Positions 17,103 to 26,071 are shown, counted from the stretch's first letter. The stretch is DNA of 64,000 bases from Acidimicrobiia bacterium (GCA_009842675.1 VYEX01000003.1:36845-100844), one strand, 5' to 3'. Notes: a model not told the origin generated them from the letters alone. Translations and numbers: made by a program.

Positions 17103-18200
17103 TCAATCAAACACCAGGATGGCCCGGCCGCTGATCTGCCCGCTTTGCAGAGCATCAACCGCCTCGTTGATCTCATCGAGGGCGAAGCGCTGGGTGACCA
17201 TGCTGTCCAGGTCCAGGTCGCCCCTCCGGTACCAGTCCATGAAGATGGGGAAGTCCCGCTCGGGATGACTGGTTCCGCCGATGCTTCCGGTGAGGTGCTT
17301 CTCGTGCATCAGCAGGTCACCCACATCGATGGCGGGAACAGAGATTGGAATCCCGACGAGCACCGCCACCGCCCGCTCGTCGGATCCCCAGCGCTTTGAC
17401 CGCAATGACGGCGCCACCTGCCCGATGGTTGCCTCCGCTCCGATGCAGTCGAAGGCGAAGTCCACCCCGGCACAGGGCGCGCCCATCAAATCCAAGCCGT
17501 CACGGGGGGTCAGCTCGCGGATCCGGGCCACCGGGTCGCACTCCGAGGCGTTCACCCCAAGGGTGGCCCCGTGGCTGCGGGCAAACTCAAGCTTCTCTTC
17601 GGTGAGGTCTACCGCGATGATGGGGTCGGCGCCCAGCGCCTTGGCGGCCGAAAGGGCCGAGCAGCCCACGCCGCCCACACCGAACACCGCCACCGACGAC
17701 CCCGCGGTGACCCCCGCGGTGTTCATCACCGCACCGGCACCGGTCATCACCGCACAGCCGACGATGGAGGTCACATCGACAGGCACATCGTCGGGCATGG
17801 GCACGATGTACATCTCATCGGCGATGGTGTGGTCGGCCCAGGTGAACACCCCCAGGCTGACCGCCGACGATCCGTCGCCCTGGACCACCTGGGCGGGAGC
17901 GGGTCGGCGATCAGGGGGCTGGGTGCTGCGGGGTAGCCAGGTCACGAACACCCGGTCGCCGGGGTTCACGTGGTTCACCTCGGAGCCCACCGCCACCACC
18001 TCGCCGGTGGCCTCATGGCCGAGAACCACATCGCTTGCTCGAGGGGTGTGGATCTCGTGGAGCTGGCTGTGGCACACCCCGCTGGCGAATTGGCGCACCA
18101 CTACATCGGTGGGCCCGGGGTCGGGCAGATCTACGGACTCGATGCGCAGGGGTTGGCCCATTTCCTGGGGGACGACGGCGACACGAGCTGGGGTTGGCAT
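17103..18200 (-). CDS. Zinc-type alcohol dehydrogenase (MDR superfamily)
   Basis: The 365-residue protein has the catalytic-zinc region 'ASGVCHSQLHEIH' and 'LGHEATGEVVAVGSEV', and the NAD(P) Rossmann site 'GVGGVGCSALSAAKALGA'. This matches class III/NDMA-type actinobacterial alcohol dehydrogenases. The four-Cys structural zinc lobe of such enzymes is missing: the segment reads 'WLPRSTQPPDRRPAPAQ'. It probably oxidises a secondary or aromatic alcohol, or reduces the aldehyde, but the substrate is not shown. TAATCT lies exactly 6 bases before the ATG at 18200, suggesting leaderless transcription. It heads the operon with hydratase and SH3b genes. Confidence 0.88.
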   Translation of the reverse strand: MPTPARVAVVPQEMGQPLRIESVDLPDPGPTDVVVRQFASGVCHSQLHEIHTPRASDVVLGHEATGEVVAVGSEVNHVNPGDRVFVTWLPRSTQPPDRRPAPAQVVQGDGSSAVSLGVFTWADHTIADEMYIVPMPDDVPVDVTSIVGCAVMTGAGAVMNTAGVTAGSSVAVFGVGGVGCSALSAAKALGADPIIAVDLTEEKLEFARSHGATLGVNASECDPVARIRELTPRDGLDLMGAPCAGVDFAFDCIGAEATIGQVAPSLRSKRWGSDERAVAVLVGIPISVPAIDVGDLLMHEKHLTGSIGGTSHPERDFPIFMDWYRRGDLDLDSMVTQRFALDEINEAVDALQSGQISGRAILVFD

Positions 18201-18206
18201 GGCGCC

Positions 18207-18212
18207 AGATTA
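18207..18212 (-). promoter_or_regulatory. Candidate -10 box (TAATCT) of leaderless operon
   Basis: On the minus strand TAATCT, GGCGCC, ATG (18200). It is the closest match to the TAnnnT-N6-ATG pattern in the window; no Shine-Dalgarno is present. Confidence 0.52.
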
Positions 18213-18245
18213 GGGGGGCTGCCGCCTACCGGGCATTCAGCAGCG

Positions 18246-19133
18246 TCAGGGGTACTTGATGGACAGCTGGCGCAGGGAGCGGGGGCCGGGGCTGTGGGGC
18301 ATTTCCCGGCGGTGGACGGTGCCGACGGTGTCGAAGATCACCACGTCGCCTTGCTGCCAACGGTGGGTGTAGGTGTGCTCGGGGACGATAGCGTGGTCCA
18401 TGGCGGCCTGGGTAAGGGCGAAGGCGTCGTCGGGGTCGTCGATGCCCACGAAGCCGCAGGAGAACGACGAGACGTACAGCGCCACCCTTCCAGTGTCGGG
18501 GTGGGGCATTTCCACCGAGTGCTCGACTACTTCGCCCGAGCCGGGGTAGACGATGTCGGGGTTGGCCTTCAGGCGGCGGGCAGCGGCTTCCGACGGGTCC
18601 TCGTCGTGGTGGTTCTGTCGGAGGCGGGTGTTGTTCTCCGACGTGATGGTGTAGCGCCCGATTCGCCCGGCCAGCTTCTCGGCCAGATCATTGGGCAAAG
18701 TCTCATAGGCGGTGTACATGTCGCAGTACGAGGTGTCGGCGCCTCCGTCGGCCGGCACCCGCTGGGCGTTGAGCAGCGACTCCCGGGCAATGGTGTCCAA
18801 GAAGGCGTAGTCGGTGTGCCACGGCAGCGGTCCGCTGCCCGCGGTACCGATCTCGTGGCCGTTGTCATTCAGCTCATTGGACACGGCCAGCACCTCGGGG
18901 ACCTCAGTGGGGATGTTGTACAACTCGTCGGCCGGGAATGGCTCGCCCAATTGCCGGGCCAAGTCGGCCAACTCGTCGGCATCACAGTCCCGCTGGCCCC
19001 GCAGCACCACCACCAGCCGATCGGCCAGCGCGTGGCGCAGGGTTGCCAGGTCGTCGTCGCTCAGCGGCGCGCCCGGATCCCAGCCTGATGCCAGCGCACC
19101 CAGGGGGGCATCGATGGGCTCGGTGCGAATCAT
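18246..19133 (-). CDS. TauD/TfdA family 2-oxoglutarate-dependent dioxygenase (divergent)
   Basis: The 295-residue protein has the facial-triad start 'PWHTDYAFLDTI' (H-x-D), the distal His in 'DTVGTVHRREMP' and the C-terminal Arg in 'PRSLRQLSIKYP'. Its middle region ('RYTITSENNTRLRQNHHDEDP') has no counterpart in the other two TauD genes of the window, so it belongs to another branch, nearer to gamma-butyrobetaine/clavaminate-like members. It needs Fe(II), 2-oxoglutarate and oxygen. It is divergent from the epimerase-P450 operon, with about 75 bases between them, which may link them by regulation. Confidence 0.82.
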   Translation of the reverse strand: MIRTEPIDAPLGALASGWDPGAPLSDDDLATLRHALADRLVVVLRGQRDCDADELADLARQLGEPFPADELYNIPTEVPEVLAVSNELNDNGHEIGTAGSGPLPWHTDYAFLDTIARESLLNAQRVPADGGADTSYCDMYTAYETLPNDLAEKLAGRIGRYTITSENNTRLRQNHHDEDPSEAAARRLKANPDIVYPGSGEVVEHSVEMPHPDTGRVALYVSSFSCGFVGIDDPDDAFALTQAAMDHAIVPEHTYTHRWQQGDVVIFDTVGTVHRREMPHSPGPRSLRQLSIKYP

Positions 19134-19210
19134 GTCTCTATCCCTATCATGTCAACCCTGCGAACTCACCGTGCTAGTACAGGGTGAGCAACTGTCGAGG
19201 AGGAACCACC

Positions 19211-20152
19211 GTGGAAGGCCAAAAAATTCTGATTACCGGGACCGCAGGGCAGATTGCGTTGCCCATGACCCGACACTTCGCCCAGAACAACGAGGTTTGG
19301 GGGCTGGCCCGGTTCAGCCAACCGGGGTCGAAGGAGCAGGTGGAGGAGGCCGGGGCCATCCCCCATAAGGCCGATCTGGCCTCCGGCGAGCTGAATGGGC
19401 TGCCCGATGACTTCGACTATGTGATCCACATGGCCGCATTCATGGCGGCCAGCCCTGACTACGATTTCGCCCTCACCCAGAACGCCGAGGCCACCGGACT
19501 GCTGATGGCCCACTGCCGCAACGCCAAGGGTTTTCTGCACGCGTCCACCGCCGCGGCGTACAAGAACAACACCGACCACACCTACGTCTACGCCGAGGGC
19601 GATCCGCTGGGCGACAGCGAACAGCCCTATTCGGAGACCTACGGAGTGACGAAGATGGCCGCCGAGGCCGTGGCCCGCACCATGTGCCGCCTCTATGACC
19701 TGCCCACCGTGATCGGGCGCATCAACGTGGCCTACGGCCAAAACGGGGGGCTGCCCGCCATCTTGTTGGCCATGATGACCAACGGCATGCCGGTGCCCCT
19801 AAAGGACTCGGAGCCCAACATGTTCTCCCCGGTTCACGAGATCGACATGTGCGCTCACGCCGAGGCCTTCTTGGAGGGGGCTACAGTGCCGGCCACCATC
19901 GTCAACTGGGGCGGCGATGAGAATGTCAGCATCGAGGACATGTGCCGCCGGATGGGAGCTCAGGTCGGAGTGGAGCCCGATTTCCAGTACTTCCCGGTGG
20001 GCACCCACAGCCGGGCCTACGACAGCGCAAAGCGCATTGCCATGACCGGGGAGTGCACGATGTCGTGGCAGGACGGGATTGACGACATGGTGGCGGCCTG
20101 GGACCCTGAGCAGGGCGCCAGGATGATCGCCCGCCTCATGGGCGAGGGTTGA
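19211..20152 (+). CDS. NAD-dependent epimerase/dehydratase family protein
   Basis: This extended SDR of 313 residues has the glycine motif 'ITGTAGQIALPM' at the start, 'VIHMAAFMAASPDYDFALTQNAEATGLLM' as the usual substrate-domain region, and the catalytic Tyr-x-x-x-Lys in 'SETYGVTKMAAEA'. Such enzymes act on nucleotide sugars, but also on 3-beta-hydroxysteroids and cinnamoyl substrates. GTG 19211 is chosen because GAGGAGGAA lies 7-8 bases upstream; an earlier GTG at 19184 has no such site. It leads an operon with a P450 and a cytochrome c, so a hydroxysteroid-like substrate is possible but unproven. Confidence 0.86.
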   Translation: MEGQKILITGTAGQIALPMTRHFAQNNEVWGLARFSQPGSKEQVEEAGAIPHKADLASGELNGLPDDFDYVIHMAAFMAASPDYDFALTQNAEATGLLMAHCRNAKGFLHASTAAAYKNNTDHTYVYAEGDPLGDSEQPYSETYGVTKMAAEAVARTMCRLYDLPTVIGRINVAYGQNGGLPAILLAMMTNGMPVPLKDSEPNMFSPVHEIDMCAHAEAFLEGATVPATIVNWGGDENVSIEDMCRRMGAQVGVEPDFQYFPVGTHSRAYDSAKRIAMTGECTMSWQDGIDDMVAAWDPEQGARMIARLMGEG

Positions 20153-20191
20153 CGGGCCACTAGTCCGCTAGCACGAGCATTAGGGGGAGCT

Positions 20192-21406
20192 ATGCCCAAT
20201 CACCCCACTCTCGACGGGGTCAACTTCATGGACGGGTTCTGGTTCCAGCACGAACCCCACGAGGCGTGGACCTGGATGCGGGAGAACGCCCCGGTGTACT
20301 ACGACGCCAACAGCGACGTGTGGGGCATTTCCCGCTATCACGACATCTTGGCCATCGAGAAGGACCCCAAGACGTTTTCCTCGTACCGCAGCCCCCGTCC
20401 CCATGGGAATTCGCTTCCGATGATGATCTCCATGGACGACCCCGAGCACAAGCAGCGCCGGAAGCTGGTGAACCGGGGCTTCACCCCCAAGCGGGTGCGG
20501 GACCGCACGCCTGAAGTCATCGCAATCTGCGACGAGATCCTCGACAAGGTGTGCGAGCGGGGCGAGTGCGACTTCATCTGGGATATTGCCGCTCCTTTGC
20601 CGTTGCTCCTGATCGGCGACATGTTGGGTTTTCCCCGGGAGAGCTACGACGACCTGCTGGAGTGGTCCGACGACATGATGCGGGCCACCACCGAGACCGA
20701 CCAGGAGGCGCTGGAGAAGGGGATCATGGCTGGCGTGGCCTTCCGGGAGTTCCTGATGGGCGTGATCGCCGACCGCCGGGCCCGCCCGCCCCAGTCCGAT
20801 CTGGTGAGCGTGCTGTGCCATGCCGAGGTGGACGGCGACAGCCTCGACGACGAGTCGCTGTATCAGGAGGGGCTGCTGATCCTCATCGGGGGTGACGAAA
20901 CTTCCCGCCACGTGATCAGCGGGGGGATGCTGGCGCTTATGGAGCATCCCGACCAAAAGGCGCTGTTCAACCAGCGGGCGGCCGACGACGCTTGGATGGA
21001 GCGGGCGGTGGAGGAGCTACTGCGCTGGGTGACCCCCATCAAGAACATGTCCCGCAGCGCCACCCGAGATGTGGAGATGCACGGCGAGACCATCGGAGAG
21101 GGCGACCAGATCATCTTGTTCTATCCGTCGGCCAACCGTGACGACAGGGTGTTCGACGACCCGTTTGCGTTCGATCTGGAGCGAGAGCCCAATCAACACC
21201 TGGCCTTCGGATGGGGTACACACTTCTGCCTGGGTGCGTCTTTGGCCCGCTTGGAGCTCAAGATCATGTTCCAGCGGCTGGCGGAGCGGATGCCCGACAT
21301 CCAGCTGGCCAACGACGAGCCGCTGCCGTGGCGGGCGTCCAACTTCATCGTCGGTCCCGAGGAAATGCCGGTGACGTTCACCCCCAGCGCCCCGGTGGGA
21401 GCTTGA
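20192..21406 (+). CDS. Cytochrome P450
   Basis: This 404-residue soluble P450 has 'PRPHGNSLPMMISMDDPEHK' (the C-helix W/H region has the usual D-x-P-x-H), the I-helix 'LIGGDETSRHVISGG', the E-x-x-R in 'VEELLRWVTPIKNMSR' and the haem loop 'FGWGTHFCLGASLARLE'. The D-P-E-H-x-x-x-R-R and W-V-T-P-I-K-N-M-x-R patterns resemble steroid- and terpenoid-oxidising CYP125/CYP142-type enzymes, an impression rather than proof. A ribosome site (GGGGGAG) precedes the ATG. Its stop overlaps the TTG start of the cytochrome c gene. Confidence 0.93.
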   Translation: MPNHPTLDGVNFMDGFWFQHEPHEAWTWMRENAPVYYDANSDVWGISRYHDILAIEKDPKTFSSYRSPRPHGNSLPMMISMDDPEHKQRRKLVNRGFTPKRVRDRTPEVIAICDEILDKVCERGECDFIWDIAAPLPLLLIGDMLGFPRESYDDLLEWSDDMMRATTETDQEALEKGIMAGVAFREFLMGVIADRRARPPQSDLVSVLCHAEVDGDSLDDESLYQEGLLILIGGDETSRHVISGGMLALMEHPDQKALFNQRAADDAWMERAVEELLRWVTPIKNMSRSATRDVEMHGETIGEGDQIILFYPSANRDDRVFDDPFAFDLEREPNQHLAFGWGTHFCLGASLARLELKIMFQRLAERMPDIQLANDEPLPWRASNFIVGPEEMPVTFTPSAPVGA

Positions 21407-21876
21407 TTCTGTCCGAGACCCGGTTCGGAGGGTGGAGGGGAGTCGTGCTGCTAGGCGGCTGTCTCGCTCTGGCGGCCGTTGCTGGCTGCAGTGACAAGAC
21501 AGACTCTGTGGAGCCGACCGCTCCGCCTCCGGCTTCCACATGTTTGGACGAGTCGCAAGAAGACTCAACCGTTCCCTGTCCGGAGAATCCTGATGCCACA
21601 GATTCCCAGGGTGTCGCTGAGCCTCAGACCGTTGAATCGTTCACCATCGGCAAGAACGTGTACCTGACGCGCTGTGTCGGGTGCCACGGCGTCGATGGCG
21701 TCGGCATCGTCGGGCCTGACATCCGCCCCGGCAAGGTCCTGGAGAAGTACGCCTCAGCCGAGGCGATGGAGGCGCTGGTGCGCGACGGCATCGGCGAGAT
21801 GCCCGAGTTCGGGTCCAGGCTCAGGGATGAGGAAATAGTCGCCGTGGTCGGATACGTGAGAGGCGGCTTGGGTTGA
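21403..21876 (+). CDS. Cytochrome c lipoprotein, single haem
   Basis: This protein of about 157 residues starts with a lipoprotein signal ('VVLLGGCLALAAVAGCS', lipobox A-V-A-G-C), then a Pro/Asp/Glu linker, then one mono-haem cytochrome c domain with 'CVGCHGVDGVG' and a Met ligand candidate in 'IGEMPEFGSRL', typical of small class I cytochromes. It should be anchored outside the membrane. The TTG at 21403 overlaps the P450 stop as TTGA and gives a positively charged n-region; a GTG at 21445 has a better ribosome site (GGAGGGG) but would leave no n-region. Co-translation with a cytosolic P450 is unusual. Confidence 0.85.
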   Translation: MILSETRFGGWRGVVLLGGCLALAAVAGCSDKTDSVEPTAPPPASTCLDESQEDSTVPCPENPDATDSQGVAEPQTVESFTIGKNVYLTRCVGCHGVDGVGIVGPDIRPGKVLEKYASAEAMEALVRDGIGEMPEFGSRLRDEEIVAVVGYVRGGLG

Positions 21877-21877
21877 C

Positions 21878-22492
21878 CTAGACCGCCCAGGCATCGACAA
21901 CGTCGTTAGTGGTGGTGACGGTGGCAACGATGCCGAGGGTGTGTTCAAACACGGCGTCGACGTAGTCGGGCGGGGTGCCGGCCACGGCATCGCGGGGGAT
22001 CACCACCACGTAGCCGGCGTTGACCGCATCGAACGTCAAGTTGATGATGGCCACGTTCACCGATACGCCCACGGCCACGATGGTGCGGACGCCCTCATTG
22101 CGGAGTAGCGAGTTGAGCTCGGTGCCCTCGAATGGCGACAGGCCATGGTGACGAGGCAGCACGATATCGGCGTCGGCCACCCCGATCTCGGGCACCACTT
22201 CCACCGCCGGAGTGCCAACGTGCAACTGCACCGGCATCTTGGGCATGGCCCGGAACAGACGAGCGTTGCGGTTGCCGCCCCAACCGTCGGCGCGATGCTG
22301 GGCCGTGCAGTGAATCACCCGCACACCTGTCGTGCGGGCCGCGGTCGCCAACGCCGCCACGTTGGGGATTAACCCCTCCTTGGCGGCCTCAGCCAGCGCG
22401 GGCAGGGCCGACAGCTCCCCGATCACGCCGTTTTGGCACTCCTGAAGCACCAAAGCAGTGGTGGCCGGATCGATTGCCTCACGCAGCTCCAT
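21878..22492 (-). CDS. Isochorismatase-fold cysteine-hydrolase-like protein with altered triad
   Basis: The 204-residue protein is clearly of the isochorismatase-like fold ('TTALVLQECQNGVIG', 'GVRVIHCTAQH', 'DIVLPRHHGLSPFEGTEL', 'RTIVAVGVSVNVAIINLTFDA'). The Asp-Lys-Cys triad of amidases such as nicotinamidase sits in D-x-Q-N, K-x-x-x-S/F and V-C. Here the equivalents read E-C-Q-N, R-H-H and N-V-A, so all three positions are changed. It may bind a ligand without hydrolysis or use other chemistry. It is divergent from the second molybdenum-hydroxylase gene and ends one base from the cytochrome c stop. Confidence 0.83.
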   Translation of the reverse strand: MELREAIDPATTALVLQECQNGVIGELSALPALAEAAKEGLIPNVAALATAARTTGVRVIHCTAQHRADGWGGNRNARLFRAMPKMPVQLHVGTPAVEVVPEIGVADADIVLPRHHGLSPFEGTELNSLLRNEGVRTIVAVGVSVNVAIINLTFDAVNAGYVVVIPRDAVAGTPPDYVDAVFEHTLGIVATVTTTNDVVDAWAV

Positions 22493-22549
22493 GCCAATTC
22501 ACCCTCCCATTCCGGGTTCCGACAAAGCGCCATCCATAATGACCACCCT

Positions 22550-24829
22550 ATGGCTGGTTCGATATTGGGGACGGAAGTTGTGCGGCGGGAAGACGGGACC
22601 CTCCTAACCGGGGAGGGTCGCTTCACCGGGGATTTGCGGCCCGAAAGGCTGCTCCAAGCTCACTTCGTGCGCTCGCCGGTAGCTCATGCACTCATCGAAG
22701 GGATCGACTTGGGAGCCGCCACCGAACGCCGTGGTGTCGCCGCGGTATACACCGCCGAGACCATTGGGGTGGAGCAGGTGAAGCCCCGGTTCCCGCTCGA
22801 TCCCCACTTCGTGCGCGGGCCGTTGGCCAGCGATCGGGTCCGCTTTGTGGGCGAGCCGGTGGCCATGGTGGTGGCCGAGAGCCTGGCCGCAGCCCAAGAC
22901 GCGGCCGACGAGATCATGGTCGACTATGAGCCGCTCCCGGTGTCGATGGACGCCGAGGCCGCGGTGGCCAATGGTGCAGCGGTGCTCTATCCCGAACGGG
23001 GTTCGGACGCGATGCTCCGGGCCTTCGATCCGGTGGAAGATCTGCACGGCAAAGCAGACAAAATCGTTACTGCCCGCATCGTCCACAACCGGATGGCGGT
23101 GGTGCCGATGGAAACCGACGCCGTGCTCGCCGATCCCACCGGCGAGCAGCTCACCTTGTGGGTCTCCACCCAGGGAGCCCATCCCACCCGAGGGGGCATC
23201 GCTGACTCCCTGGGTTTGGACCATGACCAGGTGCGGGTGATCGCCCCTTGGGTGGGTGGCGGCTTCGGAGCCAAGGGCGGATGGCGGGTCGAGCACGTGG
23301 CGGTGGCCGCCGCTGCCCGGCAGCTGGGCCGCCCCGTGGTGTGGACCGAGACCCGGGCCGAGAACCTCATCTCCATGCAGGCCCGAGATCAGGTGCATTA
23401 CGTCCGGCTGGGAGTGACCGACGACGGCCGCATGGTGTCGCTGGAGGTGGTGGTGCTGGTGGATGCCGGGGCTTATCCCGCCTTAGGCGGCGTCCTCCCC
23501 ACCATCACCCGGGTGATGGCCACGGGGGTCTACGCCATCAAGCAGGTGCAGTTCGATTTTGGGTTGGCAGCCACCAACCGGGCCCCGCTGGGGGCGTTCC
23601 GGGGGGCAGGCCGGCCCCAGGCCACCCTCACTATCGAGCGCATGGCCGATTTGGCTGCTTCCGAGCTGGGCATGGACCCGGCGGAGTTCCGACGCCGCAA
23701 CTTCCTGGCTCCTGAGGATTTTCCCTTGGTGACCCCCACCGGTGGGGCCTACGACACCGGGGAATACGAGAAGGCGCTGGACCGGGCCTGCGAGTTGGTG
23801 GGCTACGACGACCTGCGGGCCGAGCAAGCCGCCCGTCGAGCAGCCGGTGACCCCCGAAGGCTGGGCATCGGGCTGTCGAGCTATGTGGAGGTGACCGCGC
23901 CCACCGGACAGGAGGAACACGCGGTGGTGGAGGTCCACCCGGACGGCGCGGCCACGGTGTCGGTGGGCACCTCCTCCCACGGCCAGGGCCACGAGACGGC
24001 GTTCACCATGATCGTGGCCGACCGGCTGGGCATCGACCTGGACCGCATCGCCTTCGTGCAGGCCGACACCGCGTTGGTGGCCCGGGGCAGCGGCACCGGC
24101 GGATCGCGAAGCGCCCAGCTCGGAGGCAGCGCCATACATGCTGCTTCCATGGAGGTGCTGGACATTGCCCGGCGGCGGGCCGCGGAGCTGTTGGAGGCCA
24201 GCGCCCACGACATCGTGGTCACCGACGAGGGCCGCTTGGGAGTGGCCGGCGTTCCCGGTGCGGCGGTGAGTTGGGAGCAGGTCGTCGCGGCAGCCGACGA
24301 GCCGCTGCGAGTCGAACTCGACCACACCACTGACGGCGCCACCTTTCCGTTCGGCACCCACATCTGCGTGGTGGAGGTGGACACAGACACCGGCCTGGTC
24401 ACCCTGCGGCGCTTTGTGGCGGTGGACGATGCCGGCAACCTGCTGAATCCGCTGATTGTGGCCGGTCAGCAGCACGGCGGAGTGGCCTCGGGCATCGGTC
24501 AAGCGCTGTACGAGCACGTGGTGTATGACGACGACGGCAACCCGCTCACCACCGGACTGGCCGACTACGCCATGCCGTCGGCGGCCGAGTTCTGCGACTT
24601 CGCGGTGGACAGCACCATTACCCCCACCCACCTCAACCCTCTAGGGGTGAAGGGCATCGGGGAGGCGGCCACCATCGGTGCCACCCCGGCGGTGCAAAAC
24701 GCGGTGATTGACGCCCTCAGCGACCTCGGCATCCGCCATATTGATCTGCCCCTCACCCCGGAGCGAGTGTGGCAGGCCATCCAGACGGCAGGCGATCCTC
24801 CTCCCGCTATAGCGTGGCCCTCACTATGA
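22550..24829 (+). CDS. Xanthine dehydrogenase family molybdopterin-binding subunit (form II-like)
   Basis: The 759-residue protein covers the whole large subunit of molybdenum hydroxylases: 'GEGRFTGDLRPERLLQAHFV', 'APWVGGGFGAKGGWRVEHVA' (FGAKG loop), the active-site loop 'GAFRGAGRPQA' of the form II type, 'TSSHGQGHET', 'GSGTGGSRSAQ' and 'GVKGIGEAATIGATPAVQ' with the catalytic Glu. Form II enzymes oxidise aldehydes, purines or N-heterocycles rather than CO. Medium (FAD) and small (2Fe-2S) subunit genes are absent nearby. ATG 22550 has CATAAT 9 bases upstream. The stop overlaps the next P450 start as ATGA. Confidence 0.9.
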   Translation: MAGSILGTEVVRREDGTLLTGEGRFTGDLRPERLLQAHFVRSPVAHALIEGIDLGAATERRGVAAVYTAETIGVEQVKPRFPLDPHFVRGPLASDRVRFVGEPVAMVVAESLAAAQDAADEIMVDYEPLPVSMDAEAAVANGAAVLYPERGSDAMLRAFDPVEDLHGKADKIVTARIVHNRMAVVPMETDAVLADPTGEQLTLWVSTQGAHPTRGGIADSLGLDHDQVRVIAPWVGGGFGAKGGWRVEHVAVAAAARQLGRPVVWTETRAENLISMQARDQVHYVRLGVTDDGRMVSLEVVVLVDAGAYPALGGVLPTITRVMATGVYAIKQVQFDFGLAATNRAPLGAFRGAGRPQATLTIERMADLAASELGMDPAEFRRRNFLAPEDFPLVTPTGGAYDTGEYEKALDRACELVGYDDLRAEQAARRAAGDPRRLGIGLSSYVEVTAPTGQEEHAVVEVHPDGAATVSVGTSSHGQGHETAFTMIVADRLGIDLDRIAFVQADTALVARGSGTGGSRSAQLGGSAIHAASMEVLDIARRRAAELLEASAHDIVVTDEGRLGVAGVPGAAVSWEQVVAAADEPLRVELDHTTDGATFPFGTHICVVEVDTDTGLVTLRRFVAVDDAGNLLNPLIVAGQQHGGVASGIGQALYEHVVYDDDGNPLTTGLADYAMPSAAEFCDFAVDSTITPTHLNPLGVKGIGEAATIGATPAVQNAVIDALSDLGIRHIDLPLTPERVWQAIQTAGDPPPAIAWPSL

Positions 24830-26067
24830 GCGCTACCACCTCTACGTCAGGCCCCGAGCAGATCATCGCCGACATCATCAACCCGGAGACCCGGGGCAAC
24901 CTGTACCCGCACTATCACGCCCTGCGAGAAGCCGCCCCCATCCACAAGACCCACAACCCGATTCTGCATGAGGCGTGGGTGTTCACCCGCCACGCCGATG
25001 CCGATCAGCTTCTGCGCAATCCCAAGGCAATCAGCGACCGTCGTACCACCGAGATGTACAACGTGGGGGCGGGGGGCACCGAGTACTACGACATGATGAA
25101 GCGGATGCTGCTGTGGCTGGACCCGCCCGATCATCAGCGCATCCGCTCGATGGTGGCCCGGGTGTTCACCCCCCGGGCGGTGGAGAAGATCAAGCCGGCC
25201 ATAAGCGACGTGGTCACCGGGCTGCTCGACGCGGTGGCCGACGACGGCGGCATGGACGTGGTGAGCCAGTTCGCTTACCCGCTGCCGGTGCATGTGATCT
25301 GCGAGATGCTGGGCATCCCCCGCAGCGACATTCCTGACATCGAACAGTGGATGTGGGACTTCGCCCGCCGGGGCGACATCGCCGCACTCAGCGAAGAGAT
25401 GATCGCCAACGGGGAGAAGGCGGTGCGGGGATTCACCGAGTACTTCACCCAGCTGGCCGCCGAGCGCCGGGCCAACCCCGGCGACGACCTGATGACCAAG
25501 CTGGTGACAGTGGAAGACGAGCGGGGCCCGCTCACCGACCGCGAGATCGTTCCGACCTGCATAATCCTGCTCCAAGCCGGCCACGAGACCACCGCTGACA
25601 TCATCGGCAACGCCACCAAGGCGCTATTGGAGAATCCCAGCGAGCTAGAGCGGTTGCAGGCTGATCCCGAACTGATCGACGACGGCTTCGAGGAATTGCT
25701 GCGTTACGACAGCTCAGTGCAGATCAACCACCGGGTGCTGGCCGCCGACGTGGAGGTGGCGGGCCAGACCTTCCGCGAGGGTGACCTGTGCGTGGTGATG
25801 CTGGGAGCGTGCAACCGCGATCCCGAGGCGTTTCCCGAACCCGACCGGTTGGACCTCACCCGCGACGCCAGCCAGCACAACGGCTTTGGCCTGGGGGCCT
25901 ACTACTGCTTGGGCTCATCGTTGGCCCGAGCTGAAGCCATTGCCGCTTTGGACGCCCTGGTTCAGCGGTTCCCCACCCTGGAGCTGGATACCGACAAGCC
26001 CGCGCCGGTCTACCGCCCCACCCTGGTGCTCCACGGCCACGAATACCTCCACGTCCGCTGGAATTAG
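24826..26067 (+). CDS. Cytochrome P450
   Basis: The 413-residue P450 has 'LLWLDPPDHQRIRSMVARVFTPR' (C-helix D-P-P-D-H-x-R-x-R), the I-helix 'LLQAGHETTADIIGNA', the E-x-x-R in 'FEELLRYDSSVQ' and the haem Cys in 'GFGLGAYYCLGSSLARAEA'. This pattern matches the broad CYP107/CYP105-like bacterial group. ATG 24826 overlaps the molybdenum-hydroxylase stop by four bases, so the two proteins are made from one message in matched amounts. That pairing suggests consecutive oxidations of the same molecule. No ferredoxin gene is adjacent. It ends 4 bases from the convergent HyuA stop. Confidence 0.93.
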   Translation: MSATTSTSGPEQIIADIINPETRGNLYPHYHALREAAPIHKTHNPILHEAWVFTRHADADQLLRNPKAISDRRTTEMYNVGAGGTEYYDMMKRMLLWLDPPDHQRIRSMVARVFTPRAVEKIKPAISDVVTGLLDAVADDGGMDVVSQFAYPLPVHVICEMLGIPRSDIPDIEQWMWDFARRGDIAALSEEMIANGEKAVRGFTEYFTQLAAERRANPGDDLMTKLVTVEDERGPLTDREIVPTCIILLQAGHETTADIIGNATKALLENPSELERLQADPELIDDGFEELLRYDSSVQINHRVLAADVEVAGQTFREGDLCVVMLGACNRDPEAFPEPDRLDLTRDASQHNGFGLGAYYCLGSSLARAEAIAALDALVQRFPTLELDTDKPAPVYRPTLVLHGHEYLHVRWN

Positions 26068-26071
26068 CGGC

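Noticed and set aside
23483-24631. A 382-residue reading frame antisense to the molybdenum-hydroxylase gene
   Set aside because: Low-complexity His/Gly/Arg composition typical of shadow frames; the sense frame carries all family motifs.
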